Source of the DNA: Flavobacteriales bacterium UBA958
Lineage (GTDB): Bacteria; Bacteroidota; Bacteroidia; Flavobacteriales_D; Crocinitomicaceae
Assembly: GCA_002293045.1 (NCBI GenBank)
Contig: DBCM01000009.1
Location: 1 to 5,498, forward strand
DNA: 5,498 nucleotides
Direction of reading: 5' to 3'
Part shown: piece by piece, positions 5,186 to 5,498 of the stretch
How the letters are laid out: the number at the start of each line of letters is the position of its first letter
Position numbering within the stretch: the first letter of the stretch is position 1
Position numbers and translations under genes: made by a program
Notes under the pieces: model-generated
The model's database searches: none
Told to the model about the DNA's origin: nothing
What the model saw: the letters and a program-made list of their open reading frames with translations, nothing else

Positions 5186-5458
5186 TTACTTGTCCCTTAA
5201 ACATGCACCAAAGGCATTGAATTTTTGGCAACCACCTTTACTCCCGGAAATAATCGCCTCTACCTCACAAAGTAAATCCCGCACAGAATCCGCATGCAGT
5301 TTGGTGAAGGCAATCCACTTTTTCCCGAGGTCTTTGAGTGATGCTCCGAGGTGATACACTTCAGTGTGGTCAATGATTAAAAATCGGTCGTGGCTCTTGG
5401 AAAAGGGTATAACTTCGAAGTTGTTGTATTGTTCGTTATCACCTCCCTTAATCCCTCC
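5186..5458 (-). pseudogene. C-terminal fragment of a PLD-like / phage-regulator-associated protein
   Basis: The open frame on the minus strand ends at TAA 5186 and is bounded upstream by an in-frame TGA at 5461-5459. Recognisable coding sequence begins at about D-N-E-Q-Y-N-N-F-E-V (5439 downward). It contains HDRFLIID and HLGASLKDLGKKWIAFTKL, followed by a tail of about 40 residues with three cysteines. H-x-R-x4-D followed by G-A-S resembles a phospholipase-D HxKx4D motif with R for K. I recall this C-terminal block in Bacteroidota proteins carrying an N-terminal DNA-binding domain such as ORF6N, but that assignment is from memory. No start codon or N-terminal domain precedes it. A palindrome-rich element occupies the place where the upstream coding sequence should be, so this is a broken gene or one split by insertion; the rest may lie beyond the window. 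Confidence 0.6.
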
Positions 5459-5498
5459 TCAAGGAGGGAAACACTTCCTCCCTCGAGGGAGGATAAAG
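5436..5498. repeat. Palindrome-rich repeat element at window edge (MITE-like)
   Basis: Two palindromes lie side by side: CCCTCCT-CA-AGGAGGG (5453-5468) and the perfect 18-bp TCCTCCCTCGAGGGAGGA (5476-5493). The outer ends are also inverted: TTATCACCTCCC (5436-5447) against GGGAGGATAA (5487-5496), which pair except for one extra base. This gives an element of roughly 61 bp with terminal inverted repeats, or the start of a longer one cut by the window end. It abuts or overlaps the first codons of the minus-strand gene fragment and introduces the in-frame TGA that closes it. Confidence 0.55.

Noticed and set aside
5061..5354. 97-aa plus-strand frame
   Set aside because: It crosses the palindrome and is antisense to the HDRFLIID-type fragment, whose minus-strand reading is clearly the coding one.
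5436..5498. CRISPR-like repeats at the window end
   Set aside because: The repeats are inverted and adjacent, without regular unique spacers, so they fit a palindromic element instead.

Overview
The window most likely comes from a Bacteroidota genome, probably a flavobacterium-like aquatic lineage. The evidence is a lycopene cyclase with a Blh-type retinal-forming domain, A-rich gene leaders without Shine-Dalgarno sequences, and candidate promoters of the TTG / TAnnTTT(G) type. Taxonomy is inferred from these traits only.

Layout. (1) 1-1236, plus strand: the 3' part of a gene that continues upstream of the window. It encodes the C-terminal end of a lycopene beta-cyclase (CrtY type) fused in frame to a complete multi-spanning Brp/Blh beta-carotene 15,15'-dioxygenase, so one polypeptide could take lycopene to beta-carotene to retinal. 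(2) 1458-2990, plus strand: two closely spaced genes for exported proteins, one of unknown family (154 aa) and one with N-terminal MORN repeats and a beta-rich C-terminal region (346 aa). (3) 3234-3511, minus strand: two very small membrane-protein genes (59 and 33 aa) overlapping by ATGA, with a plausible promoter upstream. (4) 3632-4734, minus strand: a small basic protein (59 aa, GTG start) followed 20 bases later by a class IV-like histone-deacetylase-family enzyme with its catalytic residues intact. (5) 4787-5498: a decayed segment with a truncated Bro-N antirepressor-like gene (plus), a REP-like palindrome, the C-terminal fragment of a PLD-like HDRFLIID-type protein (minus), and a palindrome-rich element that runs to the window edge.

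How the genes work together. The fusion gene is pigment or rhodopsin-chromophore biosynthesis and would be expected to serve a rhodopsin encoded elsewhere. The two exported proteins look like a transcription unit. The two microproteins look translationally coupled and may form or accompany a membrane complex. The lysine/arginine-rich small protein and the deacetylase probably share a transcript. The last 700 bases are a graveyard of mobile or phage-derived gene pieces with palindromic repeats. No complete defence or mobile system is visible. The best leads are the cyclase-dioxygenase fusion, the coupled microproteins, and the basic protein paired with a deacetylase.
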